Counted from the stretch's first letter, positions 1 to 8,877 are shown. The stretch: 64,000 bases of DNA from Hyphococcus aureus (GCF_042643165.1 NZ_JBHRSH010000002.1:1240001-1304000); one strand, 5' to 3'. The notes: a model not told the origin generated them from the letters alone. Numbers and translations are program-made.

Positions 1-1202
1 AAGAAACGCTCTCTGCCATCTTCGCCATCCTGGTTCAGCCAGAATTGCGCCCCATACTGACGATCCGACGCGCCGGCGGGTGTTTTGACGTAATCTTTCC
101 AGCCTTCGGGCAACAGACGTTCACCGTTCCAGACGCCATCCTGAAGATAGAGCTGGCCGAGCCGCGCCCAGTCCCGCGCCGTCGCATAGACAAAAGAGGA
201 GCCAATGATAGAGCCCGTTGCGTCAGGCTCCATCGTTATGGTTGCGACGCCAACGGGTTCAAAAATCGCCTCTTGCGCAAAAGCGTATATGTCGACGCCC
301 TCATGCTCCAGAACCTGGCGCAGGGTGCGGGCGATAAGATTGGTCGTTCCGCTCGAATAATACCAGACTTCGCCCGGCGCATATTCAACAGGGCTCCGCG
401 CCGCCATGCCGCCAGCATCCGCGCGTTCGAACAGCATGCGGTTCACATCCGAACGCACCTGATCGTAATCCTCTCCAAACGCCAATCCTGACTGCATATG
501 CAGGAGATCATTCCAGGTGATTTTTGATTTTTCAGAATCGCCTTCCCATTCAGGAACCGGGGCCGGATCATTGATATCAATGAAGCCGCGCTCCACCGCC
601 GCACCTACCAGCGTCGCAGTCACGCTCTTGGCCATGGACCAGGAAAGGAACGGCGTCGCCGCGTCAAATCCATCCGCATAACGCTCGTCAATAATCTTGC
701 CGTCCACCGCCACAAGCACCGCACGGTGGTTCGGCCCGTTGTCTTCAAAGGCGCGCGTGAGCGCGAAATCAACGGCGCCATAATCAACGCGCATCAGCGC
801 TTTGCCGGAAACCGGCGGCGCCTCCGCCCAGGGCTCGATGGCAAACCCGGCCGGCGGCGGCGGCAACGGCGCAACGCGGCCCGCATTCGCAAGCGTACAG
901 CCATAGCCTTCGCGATAGATCGCACGCGCAGCGCCGAAACCAAGCGGGCCTTTTGCGCGGACCGTTTTCGCATCGCTGTCGACGACAACTGAAATCTGCT
1001 TCATGGCATCGGGCATGCCGTCAAATTCATGGGGGATGACAGCCCCGCGCTCACGGCCGGCGACAAAGAGTTCCGAACAGGTAATCTTCGCCTTGTAGCC
1101 GGCGCCGATGCGCGCGAGCCGGTCGGCTTTGAGGCCGGCCTGAACGAGAAAAGCCGCAGCAATGGCCGCCGCCCCGATAAGAATATTATTTCGCAAGGAC
1201 AT
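1..1202 (-). CDS. Serine beta-lactamase-family hydrolase, C-terminus cut by window edge
   Basis: Reading leftward from the ATG at 1202-1200 gives one open frame of about 400 codons that runs off the window. The N-terminus is a hydrophobic signal or anchor (residues about 5-20). A class C-like serine hydrolase domain follows, with SMAK at residues 189-192 (the SxxK catalytic motif, in the context SWSMAKSVTA) and a later YYSSGTTN stretch where the family has its YxN/YxSGT motif. Near the edge is an aromatic-rich stretch typical of esterase/6-aminohexanoate-dimer-hydrolase relatives. It is probably a membrane-attached or periplasmic esterase/amidase rather than a resistance enzyme, but the substrate cannot be told. 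The downstream sulfotransferase-like gene ends 87 bases before this start on the same strand, so they may be co-transcribed. Confidence 0.85.
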   Translation of the reverse strand, partial: MSLRNNILIGAAAIAAAFLVQAGLKADRLARIGAGYKAKITCSELFVAGRERGAVIPHEFDGMPDAMKQISVVVDSDAKTVRAKGPLGFGAARAIYREGYGCTLANAGRVAPLPPPPAGFAIEPWAEAPPVSGKALMRVDYGAVDFALTRAFEDNGPNHRAVLVAVDGKIIDERYADGFDAATPFLSWSMAKSVTATLVGAAVERGFIDINDPAPVPEWEGDSEKSKITWNDLLHMQSGLAFGEDYDQVRSDVNRMLFERADAGGMAARSPVEYAPGEVWYYSSGTTNLIARTLRQVLEHEGVDIYAFAQEAIFEPVGVATITMEPDATGSIIGSSFVYATARDWARLGQLYLQDGVWNGERLLPEGWKDYVKTPAGASDRQYGAQFWLNQDGEDGRERF

Positions 1203-1289
1203 GAACAGTTCCGTGTTATTTGGGCGGAAAGCTTACCGGGCCCGAGCCATCCTGTCAGCGGCAAGTTGCAGATGCGCGCGGGGCAGGTC

Positions 1290-2333
1290 TCAGGCTATCA
1301 GCGGTTTTGGAAGGCGCTCGCCCACATCGACGGCGAGCTTTAACTGCCGCGCCCAGCCTTCTATCAGGTCGAGCTCCTCGCGATGGCGATCCTCGAGCGA
1401 GCGCTCATCACGGGAGCGTTCTTCAGGAGTATATTCCTGATCCTCGAATTTCGAGTTTTTCGAAAAGACGGCGCCCACATTGGCGGCGAGTTTGTCGTCC
1501 GGCAGATCGAGCTTCAGATGCGCCGCCGCCGCTTTCAACACGCCTTGCGGGTCTTTCAGAAGATCGCGGTAATAAAGCGAGCGAACATTCGCCGCGCCAG
1601 AGGAAAGAATGCGCGCGAACATTTCCATCTGATGGCGCAAGACCAGCGCCGCGATCTGTAGATCGGTAAAGCCGAGCGCCTGCCGCTCCGGGATCGCTGC
1701 GACGCCCTCCCCGTCGAGGGCGAAGATCGTATATTGTTTGCGCGTGAACGCCTTGCACGCCTCGCCTTTTTTCAGGACCGACAACAGGAACCCGCGCAAG
1801 TCGCCGTAAAGAAGGATGACAGGCGCGCCGGAAGCGACAATGAGCGGCGCAATATTATTCGCTGTGTTGGTGGGCTTTATCAGGATGCGCTCACCCGGTT
1901 GGTGCGGCCGCGCCAGCAGATTGACGGTCGCAGAAACCGTCTTGCGCGCAGTTTCAACCCCGGCGCCCTTCGCCATGCGCAAGACATTCGCCGCCTCCAT
2001 CAGGACATTCGGTTCTTTCAGCGCAAGAACAGCGCCGTTTGCATCAAGCGCTTTGGCCATGAGCGTGGAACAGCAAAAAGCCGTATGAAAGATAAACGAC
2101 GGCATCGGGTTCGCCGGCGCCGCCGCGGCAAGATCATCAAAAGACGCGGTCATGGAGCCGGTAACGGATTTCTCCATGCGCTGGTCGAGAAAAGGTTCGT
2201 TTGAAAGTCCGTTACGATCAATCCGCGCGAGCGCGAGAAGGCGCCGGTTCGCGTCAAGAGCGTGGGGAAACCAGGCGGGATCGCGGGCCAGCGCGCCCAC
2301 ATCTTTCGGCGTCGTATTTGTCGCGGTCGTCAT
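1290..2333 (-). CDS. Sulfotransferase-like P-loop protein
   Basis: 347 residues. Residues about 80-96 (FIFHTAFCCSTLMAKAL) sit where sulfotransferases have their PAPS-binding 5'-phosphosulfate loop; the following text (LKEPNVLMEA) and a basic/aromatic stretch around YYRDLLKDP also fit the sulfotransferase fold. The usual [RK]SGTT loop is replaced by a Cys-Cys-Ser-Thr sequence, so it is a divergent member and may not use PAPS. No signal peptide, so cytoplasmic. The ATG at 2333 is 64 bases from the divergent CoA-transferase start, so a shared promoter region is likely. Assignment rests on motif resemblance only; the acceptor is unknown. Confidence 0.6.
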   Translation of the reverse strand: MTTATNTTPKDVGALARDPAWFPHALDANRRLLALARIDRNGLSNEPFLDQRMEKSVTGSMTASFDDLAAAAPANPMPSFIFHTAFCCSTLMAKALDANGAVLALKEPNVLMEAANVLRMAKGAGVETARKTVSATVNLLARPHQPGERILIKPTNTANNIAPLIVASGAPVILLYGDLRGFLLSVLKKGEACKAFTRKQYTIFALDGEGVAAIPERQALGFTDLQIAALVLRHQMEMFARILSSGAANVRSLYYRDLLKDPQGVLKAAAAHLKLDLPDDKLAANVGAVFSKNSKFEDQEYTPEERSRDERSLEDRHREELDLIEGWARQLKLAVDVGERLPKPLIA

Positions 2334-2397
2334 TGCTCATCTTGTGGACTTAACAGCGCTTTTACGCTAGTGCAAAAACCGAATTTGGAGCTTGCCC

Positions 2398-3102
2398 ATG
2401 AAAAAAATTTACCCTGACGCCCGGGCCGCGCTGGACGGGCTGACCTTTGACGGCATGACAGTCATGTCAGGCGGTTTTGGCCTTTGCGGGATCGCTGAAA
2501 ACCTGATTGTTGCGCTTCGCGATAGCGGCGTCAAAGACCTGACCGTCATCTCGAACAACGCCGGCGTCGACGATTTCGGCCTCGGCCTGTTGCTGCAAAC
2601 ACGGCAGATCAAAAAAATGATTTCGTCCTATGTCGGCGAGAACAAGGAGTTCGAGCGGCAATATCTTTCGGGCGAATTGGAGCTTGAGTTCAACCCGCAG
2701 GGAACCCTCGCCGAGCGCTGCCGCGCTGGCGGCGCCGGCATTCCCGGTTTTTACACCAAGACCGGCGTCGGCACGCTGATCGCCGAAGGTAAGGAACATA
2801 AAGAGTTCGACGGCGAGACCTATATTATGGAGACCGGCCTTGTCGCCGATCTTTCCATTGTCAAAGCCTGGAAAGGTGACGAACAGGGCAACCTGGTTTT
2901 CCGCAAGACGGCGCGCAACTTCAATCCGATGATGGCGACCGCCGGCAAGGTCACCATCGCCGAAGTCGAAGAGATTGTGCCCCTTGGCAGCCTTGATCCT
3001 GATTGCATTCACACCCCGGGCGTTTACGTGCAGCGCCTGATCAAGGGCGATCATGAAAAACGCGTCGAACAACGCACTGTCCGTCAACGGGAGACTGCAT
3101 AA
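2398..3102 (+). CDS. scoA: 3-oxoacid CoA-transferase, subunit A
   Basis: About 234 residues, the normal size of the alpha subunit of succinyl-CoA:3-ketoacid CoA-transferase. The N-terminal MSGGFGLCGIAENLI region is the conserved glycine-rich CoA-binding segment, and the AGGAGIPGFYTKTGVGT motif is typical of family I CoA transferases. With subunit B it moves CoA from succinyl-CoA to acetoacetate or a related 3-oxoacid, feeding ketone bodies into central metabolism. A TTG at 2392 is possible, but the ATG at 2398 has GGAG at 2387-2390, seven bases upstream, so I prefer it. The stop TAA shares its last base with the start of subunit B, so translation is coupled. Confidence 0.93.
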   Translation: MKKIYPDARAALDGLTFDGMTVMSGGFGLCGIAENLIVALRDSGVKDLTVISNNAGVDDFGLGLLLQTRQIKKMISSYVGENKEFERQYLSGELELEFNPQGTLAERCRAGGAGIPGFYTKTGVGTLIAEGKEHKEFDGETYIMETGLVADLSIVKAWKGDEQGNLVFRKTARNFNPMMATAGKVTIAEVEEIVPLGSLDPDCIHTPGVYVQRLIKGDHEKRVEQRTVRQRETA

Positions 3103-3740
3103 TGGCGTGGGATAGAAATCAGATGGCCGAACGCGCGGCCAAGGAACTCGAAGACGGCTTTTACGTCAATCTCGGCATCGGCATTCCAACGCTGGTGGCG
3201 AATTACATTCCGGACGGCGTCGACGTTACGCTGCAATCGGAAAACGGCATGCTCGGCATGGGCCCCTTCCCCTATGATGACGAGGTCGATCCTGATCTCA
3301 TAAACGCTGGCAAGCAGACGATCACGGAATTGCGCCGCACCTCTTATTTTTCATCGGCGGATTCCTTCGCGATGATCCGCGGCGGTCATATCGACCTTTC
3401 CATTCTCGGCGCCATGGAAGTCTCTGAAAAAGGCGACCTCGCCAACTGGATGATTCCGGGAAAGATGGTGAAAGGCATGGGCGGCGCGATGGATCTTGTC
3501 GCGGGCGTCAAGCGCGTCGTTGTGGTGATGGACCACGCCTCCAAGGCGGGTGATCCGAAACTGCTTCACGAGTGCTCGCTGCCGCTGACCGGTCAGCAGG
3601 TGGTCGATATGGTGATCACCAATCTCGGCGTTTTCGAGATTGAGCGCGGCAAAGGCATGAAGCTGACGGAGCTGGCGCCCGGCGTCACGATTGACGACGT
3701 GAAAGCCCAGACCGAGGCCGACTTCGAAATTGCGGTTTAA
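3102..3740 (+). CDS. scoB: 3-oxoacid CoA-transferase, subunit B
   Basis: 212 residues, the usual beta-subunit length. The SENGMLGMGP motif places the catalytic glutamate at residue 47; this glutamate forms the glutamyl-CoA thioester in family I CoA transferases. The VNLGIGIPTLV and GGHIDLSILGAMEVSEKGD motifs also match. Its ATG overlaps the TAA of subunit A, giving a heterodimer made from one message. The end overlaps the stop of the convergent HxlR-type regulator by four bases, so the two genes share no terminator space. Confidence 0.94.
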   Translation: MAWDRNQMAERAAKELEDGFYVNLGIGIPTLVANYIPDGVDVTLQSENGMLGMGPFPYDDEVDPDLINAGKQTITELRRTSYFSSADSFAMIRGGHIDLSILGAMEVSEKGDLANWMIPGKMVKGMGGAMDLVAGVKRVVVVMDHASKAGDPKLLHECSLPLTGQQVVDMVITNLGVFEIERGKGMKLTELAPGVTIDDVKAQTEADFEIAV

Positions 3741-4444
3741 AACGACGCCGCCAGCGGCGTGACGGTGTTTTCGCTATCGTGCACTTCCTTGTGCACGATG
3801 CAGCGCAAGAGATGAGCGAGCGCTTTTTGATCGCCGCTCATCTTCATGCGGGACTTCGCTTCTTCAGTCGTCAATTCCATCCGGAATGACTGCATGATCG
3901 TCGCCACATCGGAAATGATGGTCGCCACAGCAGGGCCATCGCCGCCGCGGCGGACAGTCATTTGCCCATTCATATTATAGATTGTGTACGGAAAATCGTC
4001 GATCAGGATATGCGCGACGTAATTATTCTCGGGCTCCGGGCAATAGGCCGCGAAAATCTCGATCGCCAGCGCAACGGAGTCAGGCTGGAGATTGTCCGTA
4101 TAAATACATTCCCGCGCCGGACAGGATTCAGGCCGCTCGAAGAAATACATGATCGACCATTTCATCATGGTGCGGATGGAAGGGCGCAACGCCTCGCCCG
4201 TATCGGTGAGACGATACCGTCCCCGCGCATCGCCGGTGGAGACGGCCTCAATCAACCCGGCCTCTTCGAGTTCTTTCAGCCGCTTGCTTAATAAGTTGGC
4301 GCCGATGCCCGGCAAGGCCGCCTGCAAGTCGCCAAAACGCTGGGGCCCTAAAAACAGATCCCGGATGATCAGGAGCGTCCAGCGCTCGCCCAAAAGGTCC
4401 AGCGCATGGGCCAGAATGCAGTCCTGATTATATGTCCGCGCCAT
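3737..4444 (-). CDS. HxlR-family winged-helix transcriptional regulator with C-terminal extension
   Basis: 235 residues. Residues 1-100 form a typical HxlR domain: an N-terminal CILAHALDLLGERWTLLIIRD segment, then GIGANLLSKRLKELEEAGLI as the recognition-helix region and a wing at DARGRYRLTDTG. HxlR proteins are usually 110-140 residues; the extra C-terminal 110 or so resemble a sterol-carrier (SCP2)-like ligand domain (NMNGQMTVRRGGDGPAVATI, then a helix with KMSGDQKAL). It is probably a dimeric ligand-responsive repressor. Its target may be the adjacent CoA-transferase, itself, or the secreted-protein gene to its right; an imperfect palindrome lies 52 bases upstream. Confidence 0.9.
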   Translation of the reverse strand: MARTYNQDCILAHALDLLGERWTLLIIRDLFLGPQRFGDLQAALPGIGANLLSKRLKELEEAGLIEAVSTGDARGRYRLTDTGEALRPSIRTMMKWSIMYFFERPESCPARECIYTDNLQPDSVALAIEIFAAYCPEPENNYVAHILIDDFPYTIYNMNGQMTVRRGGDGPAVATIISDVATIMQSFRMELTTEEAKSRMKMSGDQKALAHLLRCIVHKEVHDSENTVTPLAASF

Positions 4445-4495
4445 TCGGCGTCCTCCCGGCCCGTTTCCAGGCTATTTTTCCTGATCCTACTATGA

Positions 4496-4515
4496 GTACG
4501 ACTAACTTGTCGTGC
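4496..4515. promoter_or_regulatory. Imperfect palindrome upstream of the HxlR-type gene
   Basis: GTACGAC, six bases, GTCGTGC: seven-base half sites with one mismatch, 52 bases upstream of the HxlR start and 36 bases left of the next gene's -35. HxlR dimers bind inverted repeats of about this size, so this may be the autoregulatory operator. Inference from position and symmetry only. Confidence 0.35.
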
Positions 4516-4550
4516 CTGTAACAAGATCGTGAGCTAGGTGCAAAATATAT

Positions 4551-4578
4551 TTGACACTTCATTTGTATATAGTAATAT
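4551..4578 (+). promoter_or_regulatory. Candidate sigma70-type promoter of the small secreted protein gene
   Basis: A perfect TTGACA at 4551-4556, then 16 bases, then TAATAT at 4573-4578, in a locally AT-rich stretch that contrasts with the surrounding DNA. The start codon it would serve lies about 70 bases downstream. Confidence 0.45.
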
Positions 4579-4645
4579 CCATATTGTTTTCAATCGGTGA
4601 ATAAAAACAGCGCTACGCCGGGCGCACGGAAAATGGAGAAACCCT

Positions 4646-4924
4646 ATGCGTAACAATATCCTAGCTGGCCTGGCCCTGGCCGCAGCCGCTTTCGCCGCCC
4701 CCGCACAAGCCGAAGACTGGAGCGCCCATTTAGACGCCTGCGCCGCAGCCGCTGAAGCCCAGGGCGTCGTCACCGCCGGTGAATATAAGGCGAAATTCCT
4801 CACCGGTTCCGGCGGCTCCATGAAGCGGATCTCTCTTGAGCTTATCCCGACCGCCGGCGAGACCATCAAAGCCGAATGCAAAGTCAAACGCGGCAACGTC
4901 AAGGAACTGACCATCAAGGTCTGA
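4646..4924 (+). CDS. Small secreted protein of unknown function
   Basis: 92 residues with a clear Sec signal peptide (positive start, then LAGLALAAAAFAAPAQA, cleavage after AQA at about residue 22). The mature 70-residue part has two cysteines (CAAAAEAQG and ECKVKRG), enough for one disulfide, a helical first half and a strand-rich second half. A GGAG lies about 10 bases before the ATG, and a good promoter is seen upstream. I do not recognise the family. It is probably a monocistronic periplasmic protein; its 3' region is strongly structured and ends in a terminator at 5046-5073. Confidence 0.8.
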   Translation: MRNNILAGLALAAAAFAAPAQAEDWSAHLDACAAAAEAQGVVTAGEYKAKFLTGSGGSMKRISLELIPTAGETIKAECKVKRGNVKELTIKV

Positions 4925-4937
4925 CCTTCAAGACTGA

Positions 4938-5073
4938 GCGGCCAATTGCTGGCCGCCGCGACGAAATTCCGCTCGGGCCGGGCGTCCCTGTTTCCACCCT
5001 GCCCGACTCGAGCGGGATAAACCCTGAGAAAATCCCTGATAACTGAAGCGCCCTTTTGCGAGGGCGCTTTTTT
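4938..5073 (+). ncRNA. Candidate structured RNA or structured 3' UTR
   Basis: Three hairpins in a row after the 4924 stop. Arms: 4938-4944 with 4950-4956 (perfect 7 bp, 5-base loop); 4969-4983 with 5001-5015 (15 positions, one G-U and one mismatch); 5046-5054 with 5061-5069 (perfect 9 bp followed by Ts). The last is a terminator. The region has no convincing ORF. It may be a 3'-UTR-derived small RNA or only a stabilised transcript end. Confidence 0.35.
5046..5073 (+). terminator. Rho-independent terminator
   Basis: Perfect 9-bp GC-rich stem (AAGCGCCCT / AGGGCGCTT), 6-base loop, then six consecutive T on the + strand. It ends transcription from the small secreted protein gene before the DAHP synthase gene. 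Confidence 0.85.
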
Positions 5074-5215
5074 CGTCATCTGAAAATCCAGAGATCGTGC
5101 GCGCGTTCATGTCCCGAAAATAGCAATAAGTCGCGAACCGGAATTCCCCCGCCCGGGGCTTGTTGCGGCGCCGTCTTCCACAGGCTAAAGACCTTTTCCG
5201 TAAGGAGTTTTTGAC

Positions 5216-6571
5216 ATGACCTGGACGCCTCAGAGCTGGCGAGAAAAAGCCGCCCTGCACATACCGACCGACTATCCGGAACCGGCCGCCTTAACCGAGG
5301 TGGAAAAGCAGCTTGCGACCTATCCGCCGCTGGTGTTTGCGGGCGAAGCCCGGACTCTGCGCCAGTCGCTGGCGCGTGTCGGACGGGGCGAGGCGTTTCT
5401 GCTTCAGGGCGGTGATTGCGCCGAAAGCTTCAAGGAATTTCACGCGAATAATATCCGCGACACCTTCCGCGTCCTCCTGCAAATGGCGGTTGTGATGACC
5501 TTCGGCGCCGGCGTGCCGGTCGTAAAAGTCGGCCGCATCGCCGGGCAATACGCCAAGCCCCGCTCCTCCCCCACGGAAACGATCGAGGGCGAGACGCTGC
5601 CGAGCTATCGCGGCGACAACATCAACGCCATGGAGTTCGAGGCGGGCGCGCGGGCGCCGGACCCGCAACGCTTGTTGCGCGCTTATGGGCAGGCTGCGGC
5701 GACGCTGAACCTTATTCGAGCTTTCGCTTATGGCGGCTACGCCGATCTCAGAAACGTCCAGAAATGGAACCTCGAATTCGTTTCCGGCAATCCGCAGGAA
5801 AATCGCTATCGCGAAATCGCCGACAAGATTTCCGAATCGATCACCTTCATGGAAGCCTGCGGCATTGACGGATCGACAGTGCGCGCCATTCGCGAAGTTG
5901 ATTTTTACACAAGTCACGAGGCGCTGCTGCTCGGATTTGAAAGCGCAATGACACGCGTCGATTCGACGACAGACAAATGGTACGATACCTCGGCCCATCT
6001 TCTCTGGATCGGCGACCGTACGCGTCAACTTGACGGCGCCCATGTTGAGTTCTGCCGCGGCGTCGAAAATCCCATCGGCATGAAATGCGGACCGAGCCTT
6101 GATCCCGACGAACTCATCAGCCTGCTCGACGTTCTCAATCCGAACAATGAGGAAGGCCGCATCGTTCTCATTTCGCGTTTCGGCGCCGGCAATGTCGAAG
6201 ACGGCCTGCCGCCGCTGGTCCGGGCTGTTCAGCGCGAAGGCCGCAATGTCGTCTGGTCATGCGATCCGATGCACGGCAATACGGTGAAGGCTGGCACGGG
6301 CTACAAAACCCGCCATGTGGACGCCATCCTGTCCGAAGTCGGCTCTTTCTTCGATGTCTGCTATGGCGAGGGGGCGATCCCGGGCGGCGTCCATTTCGAG
6401 ATGACCGGCCAGAACGTCACCGAGTGCCTGGGCGGGTCCCAGGAAATATCGGAGGCGGACCTCCATTCGCGCTACCACACCCATTGCGATCCACGCCTGA
6501 ATGCAAGCCAATCCCTTGATCTTGCGTTCATTCTTGCTGACCGCTTCAAAGCCCGCCGAACCGCCGGATAG
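5216..6571 (+). CDS. aroG: Class II 3-deoxy-7-phosphoheptulonate (DAHP) synthase
   Basis: 451 residues, the full length of plant/Mycobacterium-type class II DAHP synthases. It condenses phosphoenolpyruvate and erythrose 4-phosphate in the first step of the shikimate pathway. Visible motifs: QGGDCAESF, the metal-binding cysteine context; GRIAGQYAKPRSSPTE; TSHEALLL; WIGDRTRQLDGAHVEF; SRFGAGNVEDGLPPLVRAV; SCDPMHGNT; HFEMTGQNVTECLGG. The ATG is preceded by AAGGAG at 5202-5207, a strong ribosome site. It stands alone after a terminator, with 195 bases of non-coding DNA behind it. Cytoplasmic. Confidence 0.96.
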   Translation: MTWTPQSWREKAALHIPTDYPEPAALTEVEKQLATYPPLVFAGEARTLRQSLARVGRGEAFLLQGGDCAESFKEFHANNIRDTFRVLLQMAVVMTFGAGVPVVKVGRIAGQYAKPRSSPTETIEGETLPSYRGDNINAMEFEAGARAPDPQRLLRAYGQAAATLNLIRAFAYGGYADLRNVQKWNLEFVSGNPQENRYREIADKISESITFMEACGIDGSTVRAIREVDFYTSHEALLLGFESAMTRVDSTTDKWYDTSAHLLWIGDRTRQLDGAHVEFCRGVENPIGMKCGPSLDPDELISLLDVLNPNNEEGRIVLISRFGAGNVEDGLPPLVRAVQREGRNVVWSCDPMHGNTVKAGTGYKTRHVDAILSEVGSFFDVCYGEGAIPGGVHFEMTGQNVTECLGGSQEISEADLHSRYHTHCDPRLNASQSLDLAFILADRFKARRTAG

Positions 6572-6766
6572 GGACAAATAAAACAACTATTGCTCTTAAC
6601 ACCTGCCGCGAAACAGGTGGAAATATAGTGTGAACGCCCTAAACTCTACTGGTGCTTTCCTGCGCTGCGATGCAGGTTAGTATCATGAGACAAGACTGGG
6701 TCCGGCTTTTCTCAGGGGGGCTGGTCCCGCCGGTCAACGGGGCGCAACTGGCGGAGCAGTATTTTT
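6572..6766. other. Non-coding gap with a small hairpin
   Basis: 195 bases between the DAHP synthase and the sugar operon. It holds a weak hairpin (CACCTG / CAGGTG, 6600-6619) without a T tail, and presumably the promoter of the following pair. No convincing ORF. Confidence 0.4.
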
Positions 6767-7717
6767 GTGACCAAGCGTATCAAAATCGGCGTCGCTGGCG
6801 CCGGGGTTTTTGGCGGATATCACTGTGGAAAGGTCGCCGGGCTTGATGGCGTTGACCTCACTTGTGTTTATGATCTCGATCCTGAAAAGGCGCTGATACA
6901 AGCCAAGAAGCATAATGTCTTGGCGGAAACGGATTTCGACGCGCTGCTCGATCGTTCAGACGCAGTCGTCATCGCGGCGCCGGCTATCGCACATTACGAT
7001 CTGGCCCGTCGGGCGTTGAGCGCAGGCCGCCATGTCTTCGTCGAAAAACCGGTCGCCCTGACGCTCGAAGAGGCGGACGAACTGGTCGCCTTGGCGGTGG
7101 TGCAAGGACTGATCCTGCAGGTCGGACACCAGGAACGTTATGTCGCTGAGGCCGTCGGTCTTTTTGACCGCAAATCATCGCCAGTGAAAATCGACTGCGT
7201 CCGCCACACATCCGCCAGCGGACGCTGCGAAGACGTGTCAGTCGTGCTTGATTTGATGATCCATGACATCGACCTCATCCGGAAGCTCACCGGCGCAGAA
7301 ATCAAAACTCTCTCCGCATATGGGAACAGCAACGCCGCCGATGCTGAACTCACGCTCGACAATGGCGCGACGGTGTCGCTGGCGGCGTCTCGCCGAGACG
7401 GGGCGCCCGAGCGCCGCATGACTTTGGTCTATGAAGACGGCGTCATCGAATTTGATTTCATCAAGCGCGCAGCGGAGAACACAACGCCATCGCCGCTCCA
7501 CGCCTGTTTCGACGGCGAGGATGCGCCGCTCTCCTTTACTGATCCCCTGGCTTATGGCGCTGCGGCCTTCGCCGCCGCCATTGCGGCGGGCACAGCGCCG
7601 CAAGTCACCGGCGCGGACGGGCGCATGGCCCTCGACTGGGCGCTGCGCATCGAAGAGGCGGCCGGAATCGAGATGGCCTCCCATCAATACAAGACCCCGG
7701 AAAGGCGGCGAGCATGA
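6767..7717 (+). CDS. Gfo/Idh/MocA-family NAD(P)-dependent oxidoreductase
   Basis: 316 residues. The N-terminal Rossmann fold shows GVAGAGVFGGYH (GxGxxG) at about residues 8-19 and the family-defining EKPVALT motif near residue 93, followed by the substrate domain. It starts with GTG, with GGAG 12 bases upstream. The next gene, a DegT-type aminotransferase, overlaps by four bases (ATGA). This pairing is known for nucleotide-sugar pathways such as WbpB/WbpE, in which a hydroxyl is oxidised to a ketone and then transaminated. That suggests an amino-sugar for surface polysaccharide, but no glycosyltransferase is next door and the sugar cannot be named. Confidence 0.88.
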   Translation: MTKRIKIGVAGAGVFGGYHCGKVAGLDGVDLTCVYDLDPEKALIQAKKHNVLAETDFDALLDRSDAVVIAAPAIAHYDLARRALSAGRHVFVEKPVALTLEEADELVALAVVQGLILQVGHQERYVAEAVGLFDRKSSPVKIDCVRHTSASGRCEDVSVVLDLMIHDIDLIRKLTGAEIKTLSAYGNSNAADAELTLDNGATVSLAASRRDGAPERRMTLVYEDGVIEFDFIKRAAENTTPSPLHACFDGEDAPLSFTDPLAYGAAAFAAAIAAGTAPQVTGADGRMALDWALRIEEAAGIEMASHQYKTPERRRA

Positions 7718-8877
7718 ACAGTGTTGTGAATCTATCCATTGCAGGCAAATCGGCTGTCGGCGACATCGCGTTTATTGATCTGAAAGCCCAGCAACGCCGC
7801 ATTCGCCCCGCCATTGAAAAACGATTGCAGGCGGTGCTTGATCATGGCCGCTACATCGCGGGCCCTGAAATCGATGAACTTGAAGAAACGCTTGCCGAGC
7901 GCACGGGCGCCTCAACGGTAATTGCTTGCGCCAGCGGCACGGCGGCGTTGATCATTCCGTTGCTCGCGCGCGGCGTCGGCCAGGGCGATGCGGTCTTTGT
8001 TCCGGCCTTCACCTACAACGCGACGGCGAACGCCATTCTCCTTGCCGGCGCGACGCCGGTATTTGTCGATATCGACGCCAGAACCTTCAACATCGATCCC
8101 AAGGATCTCGAACACCGGATCGCGGCGGTGCGCGCCGAGGGCAAGCTTCAACCGCGCGCCGTCATTCCGATCGACCTTTTCGGATCGCCCGCGGATTACC
8201 GCACCATCGCCGCCATCGCCGCACGCGAGGACCTGTTTGTGCTTTCAGACGGGGCGCAGAGTTTCGGCGGAGAGCTGGACGGGCGCGAAGTCGGCGGCCT
8301 CGCCCCCGCGACCGCCACCAGCTTCTTCCCGGGCAAAGCCCTTGGCGCTTATGGCGACGCCGGCGCTATCTTCAGCATGAACAGCCTCGACCGCGAACGC
8401 TGGGCCTCCATCCGCTGGCACGGCACAGACGAGGCCCGCAAGGAATCTGTGCGCGTCGGCTTCAATGGCCGCATGGACACGTTTCAGGCGACGATCCTCC
8501 TCGAGAAACTTGCGATCTTTAATGACGAGCGCGATGCGCGCCGCCGGATCGCAGCCGATTACGACCGGGCCTTGTCCGATATAGCCCGTCCGCAAACGCA
8601 GATCGAAGGCGCCAATTCCGGATATGGCTATTATTCGCTCTGTGTCGATAACCGCGATCAGGTCGTGAAAAAACTGAAAGCCATGGGCGTGCCGACGGCG
8701 ATCTATTACACGACGCCGCTGCACCTGATGCCGGCATTCGCCAATTATGCGCCGGCGAATGGCCTGCCCGCGACGGAGAAAGTCGCTTCTGAGATTTTCT
8801 CCCTGCCGATGCATCCTTACCTGACCCCCGAGCAGGTGGATTACATCTGCGACGCGGTGCGTCAGGCTGTGTCTTAG
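7714..8877 (+). CDS. DegT/DnrJ/EryC1/StrS-family sugar aminotransferase
   Basis: 387 residues, PLP-dependent. FIDLKAQQRRIRPAIEKRL at the N-terminus, ASGTAALIIPLLA as the phosphate-cup region, FVPAFTYNATANAI, SDGAQSFGGELDG with the PLP-ring aspartate, and SFFPGKALGAYGDAGA, whose lysine is the Schiff-base residue. These are all hallmarks of nucleotide-sugar aminotransferases (WbpE/PseC type). It overlaps the oxidoreductase gene by ATGA, so the two are one operon and probably consecutive pathway steps. The 3' end overlaps the convergent antiporter gene by four bases. Confidence 0.92.
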   Translation: MNSVVNLSIAGKSAVGDIAFIDLKAQQRRIRPAIEKRLQAVLDHGRYIAGPEIDELEETLAERTGASTVIACASGTAALIIPLLARGVGQGDAVFVPAFTYNATANAILLAGATPVFVDIDARTFNIDPKDLEHRIAAVRAEGKLQPRAVIPIDLFGSPADYRTIAAIAAREDLFVLSDGAQSFGGELDGREVGGLAPATATSFFPGKALGAYGDAGAIFSMNSLDRERWASIRWHGTDEARKESVRVGFNGRMDTFQATILLEKLAIFNDERDARRRIAADYDRALSDIARPQTQIEGANSGYGYYSLCVDNRDQVVKKLKAMGVPTAIYYTTPLHLMPAFANYAPANGLPATEKVASEIFSLPMHPYLTPEQVDYICDAVRQAVS

